NCBI GenBank assembly: GCA_018241505.1
Contig: JAFEDS010000001.1
Span: 78,592-142,591 of the forward strand
Direction: 5' to 3'
Source: Pseudomonadota bacterium
GTDB taxonomy: Bacteria > Pseudomonadota > Gammaproteobacteria > Steroidobacterales > Steroidobacteraceae
Length of the DNA stretch: 64,000 nt
In this document: positions 1 to 7,791 of the stretch, one piece after another
How the letters are laid out: each line of letters starts with the position of its first letter
Numbering within the stretch: the first letter of the stretch is position 1
Notes under the pieces: model-generated
Databases searched by the model: none
What the model was told of the DNA's origin: nothing
Seen by the model: only the letters and a program-made list of their open reading frames with translations
Made by a program: the position numbers and the translations under genes

Positions 1-435
1 AGCGCCCAGCTCCATTTGTTCCTGTTCCTGGCGGCGGTTGCCTTCGGCACCATCGTCGGCGGGCCGCTCGGCGATCGCGTGGGCCGCAAGTACATCATCT
101 GGGTGTCGATCCTCGGTGTGCTGCCGTTCTCCCTGCTGCTGCCGCATGCCAACCTGTTCTGGACGACGGTGTTGACTGTGCCGATTGGCGTCATCCTGGC
201 GTCCGCGTTCCCGGCGATTGTGGTTTACGCCCAGGAGTTGATGCCTGGCCGCACCGGCACGGTGGCCGGACTATTCTTTGGATTCGCGTTCGGCATGGGT
301 GGCATCGGCGCCGCGGTCCTGGGGAAACTCGCCGACACCGTGGGTATCACCGCTGTCTACGATATGTGCGCGTTCCTACCGCTGATTGGGCTGCTCGCGG
401 CGCTCTTACCTGAGGTTGAACGACGCAAGGGGTGA
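1..435 (+). CDS. fsr: MFS efflux transporter, fosmidomycin-resistance (Fsr) type, C-terminal part
   Basis: The frame is open from the first base, so the gene starts left of the window and only about the last 144 residues are seen. The fragment begins SAQLHLFLFLAAVA and carries the loop GDRVGRKYIIW, the usual MFS loop between paired helices, followed by four hydrophobic segments. The stretch VYAQELMPG and GLFFGFAFGMGGIGAAVLG closely matches the fosmidomycin resistance exporter family from memory. The family consists of 12-helix inner-membrane drug/H+ antiporters. It converges on the SHMT-like gene with a 6-base gap. Family assignment is firm; the substrate is not shown by sequence. Confidence 0.85.
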   Translation, partial: SAQLHLFLFLAAVAFGTIVGGPLGDRVGRKYIIWVSILGVLPFSLLLPHANLFWTTVLTVPIGVILASAFPAIVVYAQELMPGRTGTVAGLFFGFAFGMGGIGAAVLGKLADTVGITAVYDMCAFLPLIGLLAALLPEVERRKG

Positions 436-441
436 TTTTCG

Positions 442-1767
442 TCAGCGAACGAATTTCAAGGTCTTGAACTGACGCCGCAGCTCGGTGACCGCGGGGGCGA
501 GGGCTTCCGGTGTGGCCCTGCCGGACAGGACAGTTGCAATCAGTCCGCCCAGTGTTGGCATGTCGGCGGCGGTCATTCCCCATCTGACCATCTCGGGCGT
601 GCCCAATCTCAGGCCGTTCATGTCGCCGGCGACCGGATCACCCGGCAGGCCGATTCCGCATGTCAGCAGGTTGGCACGTCGCAGTAATTTCGCAGCCGCT
701 TGCCCACCCCCGTAGCGCGCCGCCCGGATGGCGAATTGGTGTGAAGTCGTGTAGCCGCGCTTGGATGCAAAAACAGGAATTCCGGCCAGGTACAGGTGAT
801 CGGCGAGTGCGACCGCGCAATCTCTCATGGTGTGGGCGTATGTGCGGCCCAGCACACGCCAGTCGAGTAGTGTGATGACCAGGGCGGCCGCCTTGGCGAC
901 ATCGAAATTCGCAGTCAGGCCGGGGAAGGCAATCTTGTCGAGCCGCTCGGCCAGCTCGCGATCATTCGTGAGAATCAGTCCGGACGGGGGACCCCCCAGG
1001 CTCTTGTAGGTGCTCAGGCTCATCAGGTGAGCGCCTTCGCTCAAAGGCTGCGGCCACACGCCACCGGCAATCATGCCTGACAGATGAGCGGCATCGAACA
1101 ACACGGTGGCGCCGACTTCATCCGCAATTGCGCGCACCTCACGCACCGGGTGCGGGAACAGGTTGAGACTGCCGCCCAATGTAATGAGGCGCGGGCGGAT
1201 ATTCAGGGCCAGGGCGCGCAGGTTCTCCAGGTCGACGCTGTAACCGCAACGATCGACCGGCGCTTCGAAAATCCGCAATCCATACAGGCCGGCGGCGCCC
1301 GCCGGATGGTGAGTCACGTGTCCGCCGATCTCGGCCGGTGGCACAATGACCCGGTCACCGGGCTGACACGTCGCCATGAAGGCGTACAGGTTGGCCATCG
1401 CGCCCGAGGGCACACGGATTTCCGCGAAGCGCGCGCCAAACAGGGCAGCGGCCAGCTCCGCGGCCATGACCTCGATCTGTTCGACCGCCTCGAGCCCCAT
1501 CTCGTACTTGTCGCCCGGATATCCCAAAGACACCCGCGTTCCCAGGCCGCTGGCCAACAGCGCCTCGGCCTTTGGATTCATGACATTGGTGGCCGGATTC
1601 AGGTTGATGCACCGATCCTCGTGGATGGCGCGGTTCTCCCGGACCAGGTGGCCGATCCGAGCCTCGAGTTCGTCCGCATTGCTCGCGGCGGTGGCAGCGG
1701 CGAGCCCGTGCACAAAATCTTCACTCGCCGCCGGCACCCACGCGCGTCGCTCCAGAGCGGGCTTCAT
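442..1767 (-). CDS. Diverged serine hydroxymethyltransferase-fold PLP enzyme (aldolase/transaldolase-like)
   Basis: A 441-residue fold-type I PLP enzyme. Seen: PLP lysine in STYKS (Lys255), PLP-binding DAAH (Asp225, His228), GGHVTHH near 149-155, and the substrate-carboxylate Arg in NGLRLGTPE, all aligned by eye to E. coli GlyA. However, the GlyA stretch YAEGYPG reads VSLGYPG here, so catalytic Glu57 is Leu81, and Tyr65 becomes Glu89; the N-terminal SEN also reads ATN. Glu57 is needed for folate-dependent chemistry in known SHMTs, so I infer a folate-independent aldolase, transaldolase or methylserine-type activity rather than housekeeping GlyA. About 20 extra N-terminal residues. Its ATG directly follows the stop of the dioxygenase gene (zero spacing), implying translational coupling. 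Confidence 0.8.
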   Translation of the reverse strand: MKPALERRAWVPAASEDFVHGLAAATAASNADELEARIGHLVRENRAIHEDRCINLNPATNVMNPKAEALLASGLGTRVSLGYPGDKYEMGLEAVEQIEVMAAELAAALFGARFAEIRVPSGAMANLYAFMATCQPGDRVIVPPAEIGGHVTHHPAGAAGLYGLRIFEAPVDRCGYSVDLENLRALALNIRPRLITLGGSLNLFPHPVREVRAIADEVGATVLFDAAHLSGMIAGGVWPQPLSEGAHLMSLSTYKSLGGPPSGLILTNDRELAERLDKIAFPGLTANFDVAKAAALVITLLDWRVLGRTYAHTMRDCAVALADHLYLAGIPVFASKRGYTTSHQFAIRAARYGGGQAAAKLLRRANLLTCGIGLPGDPVAGDMNGLRLGTPEMVRWGMTAADMPTLGGLIATVLSGRATPEALAPAVTELRRQFKTLKFVR

Positions 1768-2547
1768 TCAGCGGGCGCCGCTCAGGCAGTTGTCGGCCAG
1801 TGCCACGACGGGTGTCAGATCCCGGTGATGGAAGTGTTGGGGGCGTTTTTCGCTCGTGGAGTGATTCTTGACCGGATTCAGGATCAACGAAAAGATGGCA
1901 CGTGGCCACGGTGAGAGATTGGGCGGTGAGCCGTGGACCAGCACATCGCCGAATATGAGAGCGGTGCCGGCCGAGCCTTTCGCCGAGACCAGCTCGCCCC
2001 GCGCCGTCATTTTTTTCAGCACATCCGGCGGCACAACCCACAGTGGATAGCTCGTCGTGGTCGTGTCATGGCGGGTCGCGGCGGGACCGAATCGATGCGA
2101 GCCGCGCACAAAATACAACGGCCCGTTGAATTCGTTGACGTCATCGAGAAACACGTGCAGGTTCAGGGCCAGGGGTTCGGGTACACCGTCGTCATGATGG
2201 TGGGTTGCGAAGTCCTGGTGCCACTGCCAGACCTCGCCCGTGAAGGCCTCCTTGACATTGATCTTGACCTGTTGGATGTACAGGTCGGGACCGGCGATCT
2301 GTTGCGCCGGTTCGACGAAACGCGGGTGACGCGCAAGGCGCGCGAACACCTCGTCGCGCTGATGCAGGGCCATTGCGGTTCGCACGACCTGGCTGTGCTT
2401 CTCGCGGATGTTCGCAGGATCGTCCTGGCGGAACACGCGGTCCATGCCGGCGCGCAGAAGCGCGACTTCGACCGGTGAAAACAGGTTCGGCAGAATCAGA
2501 AAGCCGTCGCTCTGAAATTGCAGTAACTGCTCGGGTGTCAGTTGCAT
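1768..2547 (-). CDS. Phytanoyl-CoA dioxygenase (PhyH/EctD-like) Fe(II)/2-oxoglutarate oxygenase
   Basis: A 259-residue non-haem iron dioxygenase. The facial triad is visible as His110-x-Asp112 in WQWHQDF and distal His205 in LVHGSPPN, with Arg216 placed to bind 2-oxoglutarate. The segment LDDVNEFNGPLYFVRGSH resembles ectoine hydroxylase and other PhyH family members. The enzyme would hydroxylate a small soluble substrate, probably an amino acid or derivative, in the cytoplasm. No signal peptide. It is the first gene of a two-gene unit with the SHMT-like enzyme, behind a 14-bp palindrome and a LysR gene on the same strand. No ectoine synthesis genes are nearby, so EctD itself is not supported. 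Confidence 0.85.
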   Translation of the reverse strand: MQLTPEQLLQFQSDGFLILPNLFSPVEVALLRAGMDRVFRQDDPANIREKHSQVVRTAMALHQRDEVFARLARHPRFVEPAQQIAGPDLYIQQVKINVKEAFTGEVWQWHQDFATHHHDDGVPEPLALNLHVFLDDVNEFNGPLYFVRGSHRFGPAATRHDTTTTSYPLWVVPPDVLKKMTARGELVSAKGSAGTALIFGDVLVHGSPPNLSPWPRAIFSLILNPVKNHSTSEKRPQHFHHRDLTPVVALADNCLSGAR

Positions 2548-2591
2548 ACCGGGAAGCTTAGTGATGCGCCGGGAATAACGGAATCTAATAA

Positions 2592-2605
2592 TGCTGATAT
2601 CAGCA
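2592..2605. promoter_or_regulatory. 14-bp perfect palindrome upstream of the dioxygenase gene
   Basis: TGCTGATATCAGCA reads the same on both strands and lies 45-58 bases upstream of the dioxygenase start, in the 71-base gap after the LysR gene. AT-rich flanks (TTATTAG on the minus strand) are promoter-like. LysR-type regulators bind dyads of this kind (T-N11-A type); assignment to the neighbouring LysR protein is inference. Confidence 0.5.
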
Positions 2606-2618
2606 ATAAGCGCAGGTT

Positions 2619-3476
2619 TTAGAGCGTGGGCAGCACGGCCCGTACGTGCGCCTCGAAGCGTTCCAGAAGTCGGGAAGACAAGCGCCGTGCAGTCTGCAGG
2701 GTGATGCCGACCGAGGGCAGGGGAGGTAGCCCGACGGAAGCCGGCAGTACTTGCAGGTCCGGCGGTACTCCCGTCTGTGTCATGACCGTGATTGCCTGGC
2801 CGGAGCGAACGACCGCGGTCAGTCCCGCGACACTGCCGCTCGCGTAAGCGATTCGGTAACGGCGCCCTGCGCGCTCCAGGCTCGTTCTTGCGGCTAGATG
2901 GTCCAGCGCGTCGGGGTCGGACAATGCAAGTTGCAGAGGATCGAGGTTGAAGGCGTTGCTGCCTTTGCTACCGACCCAGACAAATGGCTCACGCCGCAGG
3001 AACGCGTCGCGGTCGCTGCGGTCCGGTTGCGACAAAATCGCAATATCCAGGGTCTTGTCCTTGAGCCGCTCAAACAATCGCGGCGTCGGGGCGCAGACGA
3101 CTTCAATGAACACCTGTGGATGCAGGCTGGCAAAACTCTGGAGCACACCCGGGAGGAAGATCCGCGCGTAGTCGTCGGGACACCCGAACCGGATGCGTCC
3201 CGACAGACTTGCCCCCGTCAGTTCGGCCACAGCCTCATCGTGCGCCCGCAGGATCTTGTGCGCATGAGCCAGGAGACGCTCTCCGTGAAGGGTGAGCGCG
3301 ATCCCACGTCCCGTCCTGATCATCAGCGGCTGCTGGACGATCTGCTCCAGCTTCTTGATCTGCTGACTCAACGCCGCCTGTGTTCGGCCGACCTGGCGGG
3401 CCGCGCGGCTCATTACGGACGCATCCGCAATAGCGACGAAGTTGCGCAGCAGCTCGATGTCGAGACGGACACTCAT
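2619..3476 (-). CDS. LysR-family transcriptional regulator
   Basis: About 285 residues from the ATG giving MSVRLDIELLRNF; a longer frame begins 19 codons upstream, but the LysR fold normally starts at this point. The N-terminal winged HTH is clear (ASVMSRAARQVGRTQAALSQ, residues about 19-38), followed by a substrate-binding-type effector domain (GRIRFGCPDDYARIFLPGVL onward). It sits upstream of the dioxygenase/SHMT-like pair on the same strand with a 71-base gap holding a palindrome, so it is the likely regulator of that pair. Divergent from the AraC gene. The effector cannot be read. Confidence 0.88.
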   Translation of the reverse strand: MSVRLDIELLRNFVAIADASVMSRAARQVGRTQAALSQQIKKLEQIVQQPLMIRTGRGIALTLHGERLLAHAHKILRAHDEAVAELTGASLSGRIRFGCPDDYARIFLPGVLQSFASLHPQVFIEVVCAPTPRLFERLKDKTLDIAILSQPDRSDRDAFLRREPFVWVGSKGSNAFNLDPLQLALSDPDALDHLAARTSLERAGRRYRIAYASGSVAGLTAVVRSGQAITVMTQTGVPPDLQVLPASVGLPPLPSVGITLQTARRLSSRLLERFEAHVRAVLPTL

Positions 3477-3887
3477 CCCATCATCGTAGCTTATCTCTCC
3501 AGGGGGAGCTATTAGCCGGGCGCATCGCGTCATTCACTAGCGTCGCCGCCGGCGCCGCGGCGGCGCGCGCACGAGTTGGTTTCAATGAAGTTGGTTAATC
3601 CGGCGCGCCGCGCCAGGATTCCGATCCTGACGAGAACATCGTCCTGGCGGGCGCGCCGGACTATTCTTGAAATGGGGTATCAGGGGCCCGCGAGGGGCGT
3701 CATACAGCGCGCCTGTCCAGGCAGACTGTTGCGTCGCAGTAGCTGCTATGCGGCAACCATGTTGGAAAAAAGCCTGGATGGGGATCCCTTCCGTCATTGG
3801 AATGTCATTGGCGCGGCGCGCATACTATGTTTAACGGCGGGCGTGTTCTCGGCCAGGGCAGCACAACCCTTCGGCTGCAAGGGAACC
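3477..3887. other. Intergenic region between divergent LysR and AraC regulators
   Basis: About 410 bases without a convincing gene. An upstream extension of the AraC reading frame runs through it, but lacks family similarity. It should hold both divergent promoters and contains a large bulged inverted repeat at 3600-3659, described separately. Confidence 0.6.
3600..3659. repeat. Long GC-rich inverted repeat, 18-bp stem with one bulge
   Basis: Left arm 3600-3618 (CCGGCGCGCCGCGCCAGGA) pairs with right arm 3642-3659 (TCCTGGCGGGCGCGCCGG) over 18 base pairs with a single bulged G at 3610 and a 23-base loop. No T-run follows, so it is not a standard terminator. It could form a hairpin in the AraC leader or be a degenerate mobile palindrome. 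Confidence 0.6.
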
Positions 3888-4859
3888 ATGAAGCGAATTT
3901 TTTCCACGGAGGACGTCCAACCACGCGATCGCTTCGATTGCTGGCACGATGTCATCTGCCGGCACGTCATCCCGCACGACTCCGTGCCGGACTGTCGCAG
4001 CACGTTTGCCGCCCGAATCGATTCCGCTGAACTGGCGGATCTCGCCCTGGTGTCCTTCGATATCGGTTCGATGACGTGCCGCTATGAGAAGCGCCACATC
4101 GGCGCCATGGCCGATGAGTTGATTCTGGTGCGGCAGGTGACCGGTGCCATGCAGCTCACCCAGAACAACCGCAGCGTGAGCCTTGCCGCGGGTGAAATGA
4201 CTCTCGTCGACACGCGCACCGTCTATAGCTGCCGCCTCGATGCCGATGCGTCCGTGCTGGTGGCGAAATATCCGCGCCGCAGCCTCATACAGCGTGTTGG
4301 AAAGATCGACCGCTTCCTCACGCGCCGGCTGGCGGCCGATCGCGGCGAATCGGGCCTGCTGTCGGACTATCTGCGCATCCTGCCCACACACACGGAGGCG
4401 CTCGGCGCATCCGCTCCCCAGGTGTCAAACCAACTCCTCGATCTCATTGCGGTAGCCTTGTGGAAGACGGGCGGCGTCGCGGATATCCCGCACGTGGGCT
4501 CCTCGCGCGCCGTCCTCGGCATGCAATTGCGGGCTGCCATTGAGCGCAACCTGTCCGATCACACGATCACCGCCGAGGTTCTCGCCAAACTCGTGGGCAT
4601 CAGCCTGCGCTATGCCAACTCCATTCTGAGCGAAGACAACACCTCGGTGGGCCGCTTGCTGCAGGCGCGCCGGCTGGAACATTGCCGCCGGGCATTGGCG
4701 GACCCCTCGAAACTGCATCGAAGCATTTCCGATATTGCCTGGTCGTTCGGCTTTACTGACATGACCCATTTCGGCCGCCGGTTCCGCCAGGCATTCGGCC
4801 TGCTGCCCAGTGACTATCGTAAGGGCCAGCGCGAGGCGTTGCGCGCCGTCAATTCCTGA
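3888..4859 (+). CDS. AraC-family transcriptional regulator
   Basis: 323 residues from the ATG giving MKRIFSTEDVQPRDRFDCWHD, a characteristic opening for regulators with the AraC-binding-like N-terminal domain (about residues 1-190). The open frame extends about 104 codons upstream but that part looks non-coding. The C-terminal 100 residues hold two HTH motifs, ending in SDIAWSFGFTDMTHFGRRFRQAFGLLPSDYR, the standard AraC/XylS signature. Divergent from LysR and about 150 bases upstream of a secreted protein gene in the same direction. The target is unknown; the downstream exported protein gene is a candidate. Confidence 0.88.
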   Translation: MKRIFSTEDVQPRDRFDCWHDVICRHVIPHDSVPDCRSTFAARIDSAELADLALVSFDIGSMTCRYEKRHIGAMADELILVRQVTGAMQLTQNNRSVSLAAGEMTLVDTRTVYSCRLDADASVLVAKYPRRSLIQRVGKIDRFLTRRLAADRGESGLLSDYLRILPTHTEALGASAPQVSNQLLDLIAVALWKTGGVADIPHVGSSRAVLGMQLRAAIERNLSDHTITAEVLAKLVGISLRYANSILSEDNTSVGRLLQARRLEHCRRALADPSKLHRSISDIAWSFGFTDMTHFGRRFRQAFGLLPSDYRKGQREALRAVNS

Positions 4860-5013
4860 GCCTGCGGACTTCGACGGTGGTGGAGGCGGCGCCGCTTCCG
4901 GCATTCCCGATCCTGACACGGAAGCGGTGTCCTTCCGCCATCGACGCTGGGCCGCCTGCTGGTGCATAGTTGCCTGCGTCGAGAATCACAATCAACAAAT
5001 TCGGGGAAACAAC

Positions 5014-5790
5014 ATGACCAAGAACATCCCGGTTGCCTCGTTCGGACTCCTGTCGGTAATCGCGCTGGCGGCGGCGCCCGCCGGCGCGCAAACAGCCGAA
5101 GTCAAGGAGAAACCGCCTCTGTATACCTACGTCGGTTCCTTCGCGTTGCCCAGGGCCAAGTGGGCCGAGATGGAGAAACAGAGCGCAGCCACCCTGAAGG
5201 TGTTCGACAAGGCGCTGTCGAGTGGCCAGATCGTGGGCTATGGGCTCGATACCGCGCTGGTGCATACCCAGGACGGCGACACCCACGACAGTTTCTGGTC
5301 GAGCCTGTCGCTGGCAGGAGTGCTCGCGGTTCTGGACGATCTCGAGAAAAGTGCGCCGAGCGGCGGCACCGCGCTGACGAGCGCAACAAAACACGATGAC
5401 AGCCTGCTGGTGAGCCGGTACTACAACTGGAAGCCCGCATCCTTCAAGGGGGCGTACTCGCACGTGGCTGCGTATACGTTGAAGGACACGGCTCCCGACA
5501 ATGCGATCGATGTGCTCAGCAAGGGCTTTGGGGTACCGCTGTTCGAAAAGCTGCTGGCCGATGGCACCATCCTGGAATACGAAATCGACCAGGAGCAGAT
5601 CCACACCTCCGCGCCGGGCCGGTTCTGGGTGGTCTACTTCTGCAAGACAGCCGACGGCCTGGACAAGGTGAATGCCGCTCTGGATAGCGCTTTCGGCGCC
5701 AACGCGTTCGTTGGACCGGCCTTGGACAGCATGGTGCAACCGGCTGCCCACCGGGATTTCCTGGTGCGAACCGACGGCGCCTTTAAGTAG
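5014..5790 (+). CDS. Exported protein of unknown function, 258 aa
   Basis: Chosen start is the ATG giving MTKNIPVASFGLLSVIALAAA with a predicted Sec signal peptide cleaved near AGAQ (about residue 28); the longer frame starting at 4810 overlaps the AraC gene and is not supported. The mature protein of about 230 residues has two similar halves each with KWAEM/FKGAYS-type openings, an aromatic-rich body and the late motif FWVVYFCKTADGLDKV. The pattern resembles dimeric alpha-beta barrel periplasmic proteins, but I do not recognise a named family. It follows the AraC regulator in the same direction. Confidence 0.7.
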   Translation: MTKNIPVASFGLLSVIALAAAPAGAQTAEVKEKPPLYTYVGSFALPRAKWAEMEKQSAATLKVFDKALSSGQIVGYGLDTALVHTQDGDTHDSFWSSLSLAGVLAVLDDLEKSAPSGGTALTSATKHDDSLLVSRYYNWKPASFKGAYSHVAAYTLKDTAPDNAIDVLSKGFGVPLFEKLLADGTILEYEIDQEQIHTSAPGRFWVVYFCKTADGLDKVNAALDSAFGANAFVGPALDSMVQPAAHRDFLVRTDGAFK

Positions 5791-5828
5791 CCTGACCCCG
5801 GTGCGATGACTTTTGGCACTGAGCTCGA

Positions 5829-5882
5829 GGATCTCTCCTGCGTAAGGTTAGCCCCAGTGCAAACCAAACCAAGGAGAGATCC
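5829..5882 (+). promoter_or_regulatory. Leader inverted repeat that would sequester the ribosome binding site
   Basis: GGATCTCTCCT (5829-5839) is perfectly complementary to AGGAGAGATCC (5872-5882), an 11-bp stem with a 32-base loop that can form an inner GGTT/AACC stem (5846-5849 with 5862-5865). The right arm contains the whole Shine-Dalgarno AGGAGAG, 6-13 bases before the ATG at 5888. This arrangement is typical of translational control elements (thermometer, riboswitch expression platform or protein-controlled leader); which one is not known. Confidence 0.65.
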
Positions 5883-5887
5883 CCATC

Positions 5888-6331
5888 ATGTTCAAGAAGT
5901 CCCACCTGGCCATCCTGCTGTTAGGCGCGCTGGCACCCCTGTCGAGCTACGCCTCCAACTACTGCATCGCTGTCGGGGGCGGCTTCGGTAGTGGCGGAGC
6001 GACGTTCGTCGGCACCGGCTTTGCCGTTCCCGCCGCCGGCACTTGCGGGCACTGGTCCGGTTTCACGAAAGCTTTTTCCAGTGTCATCCTCACGACCACG
6101 GGCACCGGTTGCCTGTCGAGCGATGGCAAAGTGCTGAATTTCAGTCTCTCCAGTGCCGACCCGTCGTTCTACGGCTCGGGCGTTGTTGTGAATGACTGGA
6201 TCCGCATGTGCCCGGCAGGCACGAAGAGCTGCGTAGTGGGCGGCGGCACCGACCACGGCAATTTCGGCGGCGCGGCGGCCCCCGTAGCCTGCACCAGCAG
6301 TCTGCTCTCGCTCCCGGCGCTACACGATTGA
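5888..6331 (+). CDS. Small secreted cysteine-containing protein, unknown function
   Basis: 147 residues with a strong RBS (AAGGAGAG) and Sec signal peptide MFKKSHLAILLLGALAPLSS cut near SYASN. The mature 125 residues are Gly/Ser/Thr-rich with paired cysteines (YCIAVGGG, GTCGHW, GTGCLSS, RMCPAG, KSCVVGGG, VACTSS), consistent with disulfide-stabilised beta structure outside the cytoplasm. I do not recognise a family. Translation start lies directly behind the inverted repeat at 5829-5882, so expression is probably controlled post-transcriptionally. A convergent decarboxylase follows across a GC-rich hairpin. Confidence 0.75.
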   Translation: MFKKSHLAILLLGALAPLSSYASNYCIAVGGGFGSGGATFVGTGFAVPAAGTCGHWSGFTKAFSSVILTTTGTGCLSSDGKVLNFSLSSADPSFYGSGVVVNDWIRMCPAGTKSCVVGGGTDHGNFGGAAAPVACTSSLLSLPALHD

Positions 6332-6349
6332 TCTGAGATCGGCAAGCCA

Positions 6350-6375
6350 CAGGCCAGCGCGGCAGCGCTGGCCTG
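6350..6375. terminator. Terminator-like hairpin between convergent genes
   Basis: CAGGCCAGCGC (6350-6360) and GCGCTGGCCTG (6365-6375) form a perfect 11-bp stem with a GGCA tetraloop between the stop codons of the secreted protein gene and the convergent decarboxylase. No U-tract is present on either strand, so termination may be weak or hairpin-assisted. Confidence 0.55.
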
Positions 6376-6377
6376 AC

Positions 6378-7781
6378 TCAGCCGGCGAGCACCTCGCGGG
6401 TCGCCTGCAACACTTCAGGCACAATCAACGCGACATCGGCCGCGGTCGTGCGGTGGTTTACGAAGCAGGCGCGCAGCGCGAAATGCCCCCGTATCACGGC
6501 GTTGGAAAGATAAACCCGGCCGTTCTCAATCACACGGCGCAGAATTGCTGCGTTGAGCTCGTTGAGATCCGCGCCCGGGCTGTTCTCGCAGTAACGAAAG
6601 CACACAGCACTCAATTCCACCGCAGCCAGAAGCTCGAGACGGGCCGTGTTGCGAATGTTGGCAACCAACAGTCCGGCATGCTCGAGGTCCGCCCGAATCG
6701 CGGCACGAAACGCCTGCAATCCGTGATAGCGCAACGACAGCCAGATCTTCAGTGCACGAAATCGCCGCGACAGCTCCAGGGACTCTTCGAAGAAGGCAGT
6801 GTCTTCGAGGGGTTGTGCATCGAGCACCCGGGCGTACTCACCGGTGTGTGCGAATGCAGCGCGCGCGTGCTTCGCGTCTTTGAAAAGCAACAGCCCGCAG
6901 TCGACGGGCTGATACAGCCACTTGTGAAGATCCATTGAGAGTGAGTCCACCTCACGCAAGCCGCGAAATTTCTCAGGCGCAGCCAGCGCGGCTGCCAGGC
7001 CATAAGCGCCGTCCACGTGCAGCCACAACCCGTGTTTGCGGCAGGTCGCCGCGAGTTGCTCCAGCGGATCGATGGACCCGGTGCTCACGGTGCCCGCGGA
7101 TGCCACGACCGCAATTAGCGCCCGGCCTGCAGCCCGATCCTCGGCGATGGCGGCCTCGAGCAGCGGCACATTCATGCGGAAGTTCTCGTCCACGGGTATC
7201 AGGCGCAAATTGCGCCGGCCGAGACCCAATAACGCTACGGCCTTGGGAATCGACATGTGCACTTCGGTGGATGCATAGACAACACCAGGCTGTGCCCCGC
7301 ACTCATTGGCCGGGAGCCGCGCCTCGCGTGCCATTGCCAACGCCATCAGGTTGGCGGCTGATCCGCCGCCGCACAAGCTGCCGGACAGGTTGCAACCCAG
7401 AGCCGTGGCGATCCATTGCACCACCTGCCGCTCGATTGTCACGGCCGCGGGTGCTGAGCGCCACGCGGTCACGTTTTGATTCAGCACGGACGCGAGCCCA
7501 TCCGCGAGTGCCGCGACCGGTTCGCCCGACCCCAACACGTAGCCAAAAAAGCGGCCGCTGGGCGCACGGGACATTTTCAACACGTCGGCCAATGCATCGA
7601 GCGCCTCGGCTTTCAATCCCGCATCGGGAAGCGCCTCGGCAAACGCTTCCTCCACCTGCGCCCCGGACTCGACCGGGTAGGCGCGCACGGTGGGCAACTG
7701 CGCATAGTAGTCCGCGGCCAGGCCGGACACTCTTGCGGCCAGTGCCCGGAACTCCGCATCTGAAAGATTGAGTGAGCTCAT
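6378..7781 (-). CDS. PLP-dependent group II amino acid decarboxylase
   Basis: 467 residues of the aromatic-L-amino-acid / glutamate decarboxylase fold. Seen: glycine-rich SGSLCGGGSAANLMAL (about 133-148), HVDGAYG (255-261) with the PLP-nitrogen Asp, and the Schiff-base lysine in SMDLHKW (Lys287). It should decarboxylate an aromatic or related amino acid to the amine in the cytoplasm. It follows the IclR regulator by 10 bases on the same strand and is likely co-transcribed with it, opposite a Rieske oxygenase. Substrate cannot be read from sequence; tyrosine, DOPA, tryptophan or a non-protein amino acid are possible. Confidence 0.87.
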   Translation of the reverse strand: MSSLNLSDAEFRALAARVSGLAADYYAQLPTVRAYPVESGAQVEEAFAEALPDAGLKAEALDALADVLKMSRAPSGRFFGYVLGSGEPVAALADGLASVLNQNVTAWRSAPAAVTIERQVVQWIATALGCNLSGSLCGGGSAANLMALAMAREARLPANECGAQPGVVYASTEVHMSIPKAVALLGLGRRNLRLIPVDENFRMNVPLLEAAIAEDRAAGRALIAVVASAGTVSTGSIDPLEQLAATCRKHGLWLHVDGAYGLAAALAAPEKFRGLREVDSLSMDLHKWLYQPVDCGLLLFKDAKHARAAFAHTGEYARVLDAQPLEDTAFFEESLELSRRFRALKIWLSLRYHGLQAFRAAIRADLEHAGLLVANIRNTARLELLAAVELSAVCFRYCENSPGADLNELNAAILRRVIENGRVYLSNAVIRGHFALRACFVNHRTTAADVALIVPEVLQATREVLAG

Positions 7782-7791
7782 TGCAACGCTC

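Noticed and set aside
1084-1914. 276-codon plus-strand frame over the SHMT-like gene
   Set aside because: Opposes a gene with intact PLP motifs; composition His/Arg-rich as typical of shadows.
3576-3887. Upstream extension of the AraC frame by 104 codons
   Set aside because: Passes through a GC inverted repeat and lacks similarity; the family start is at 3888.
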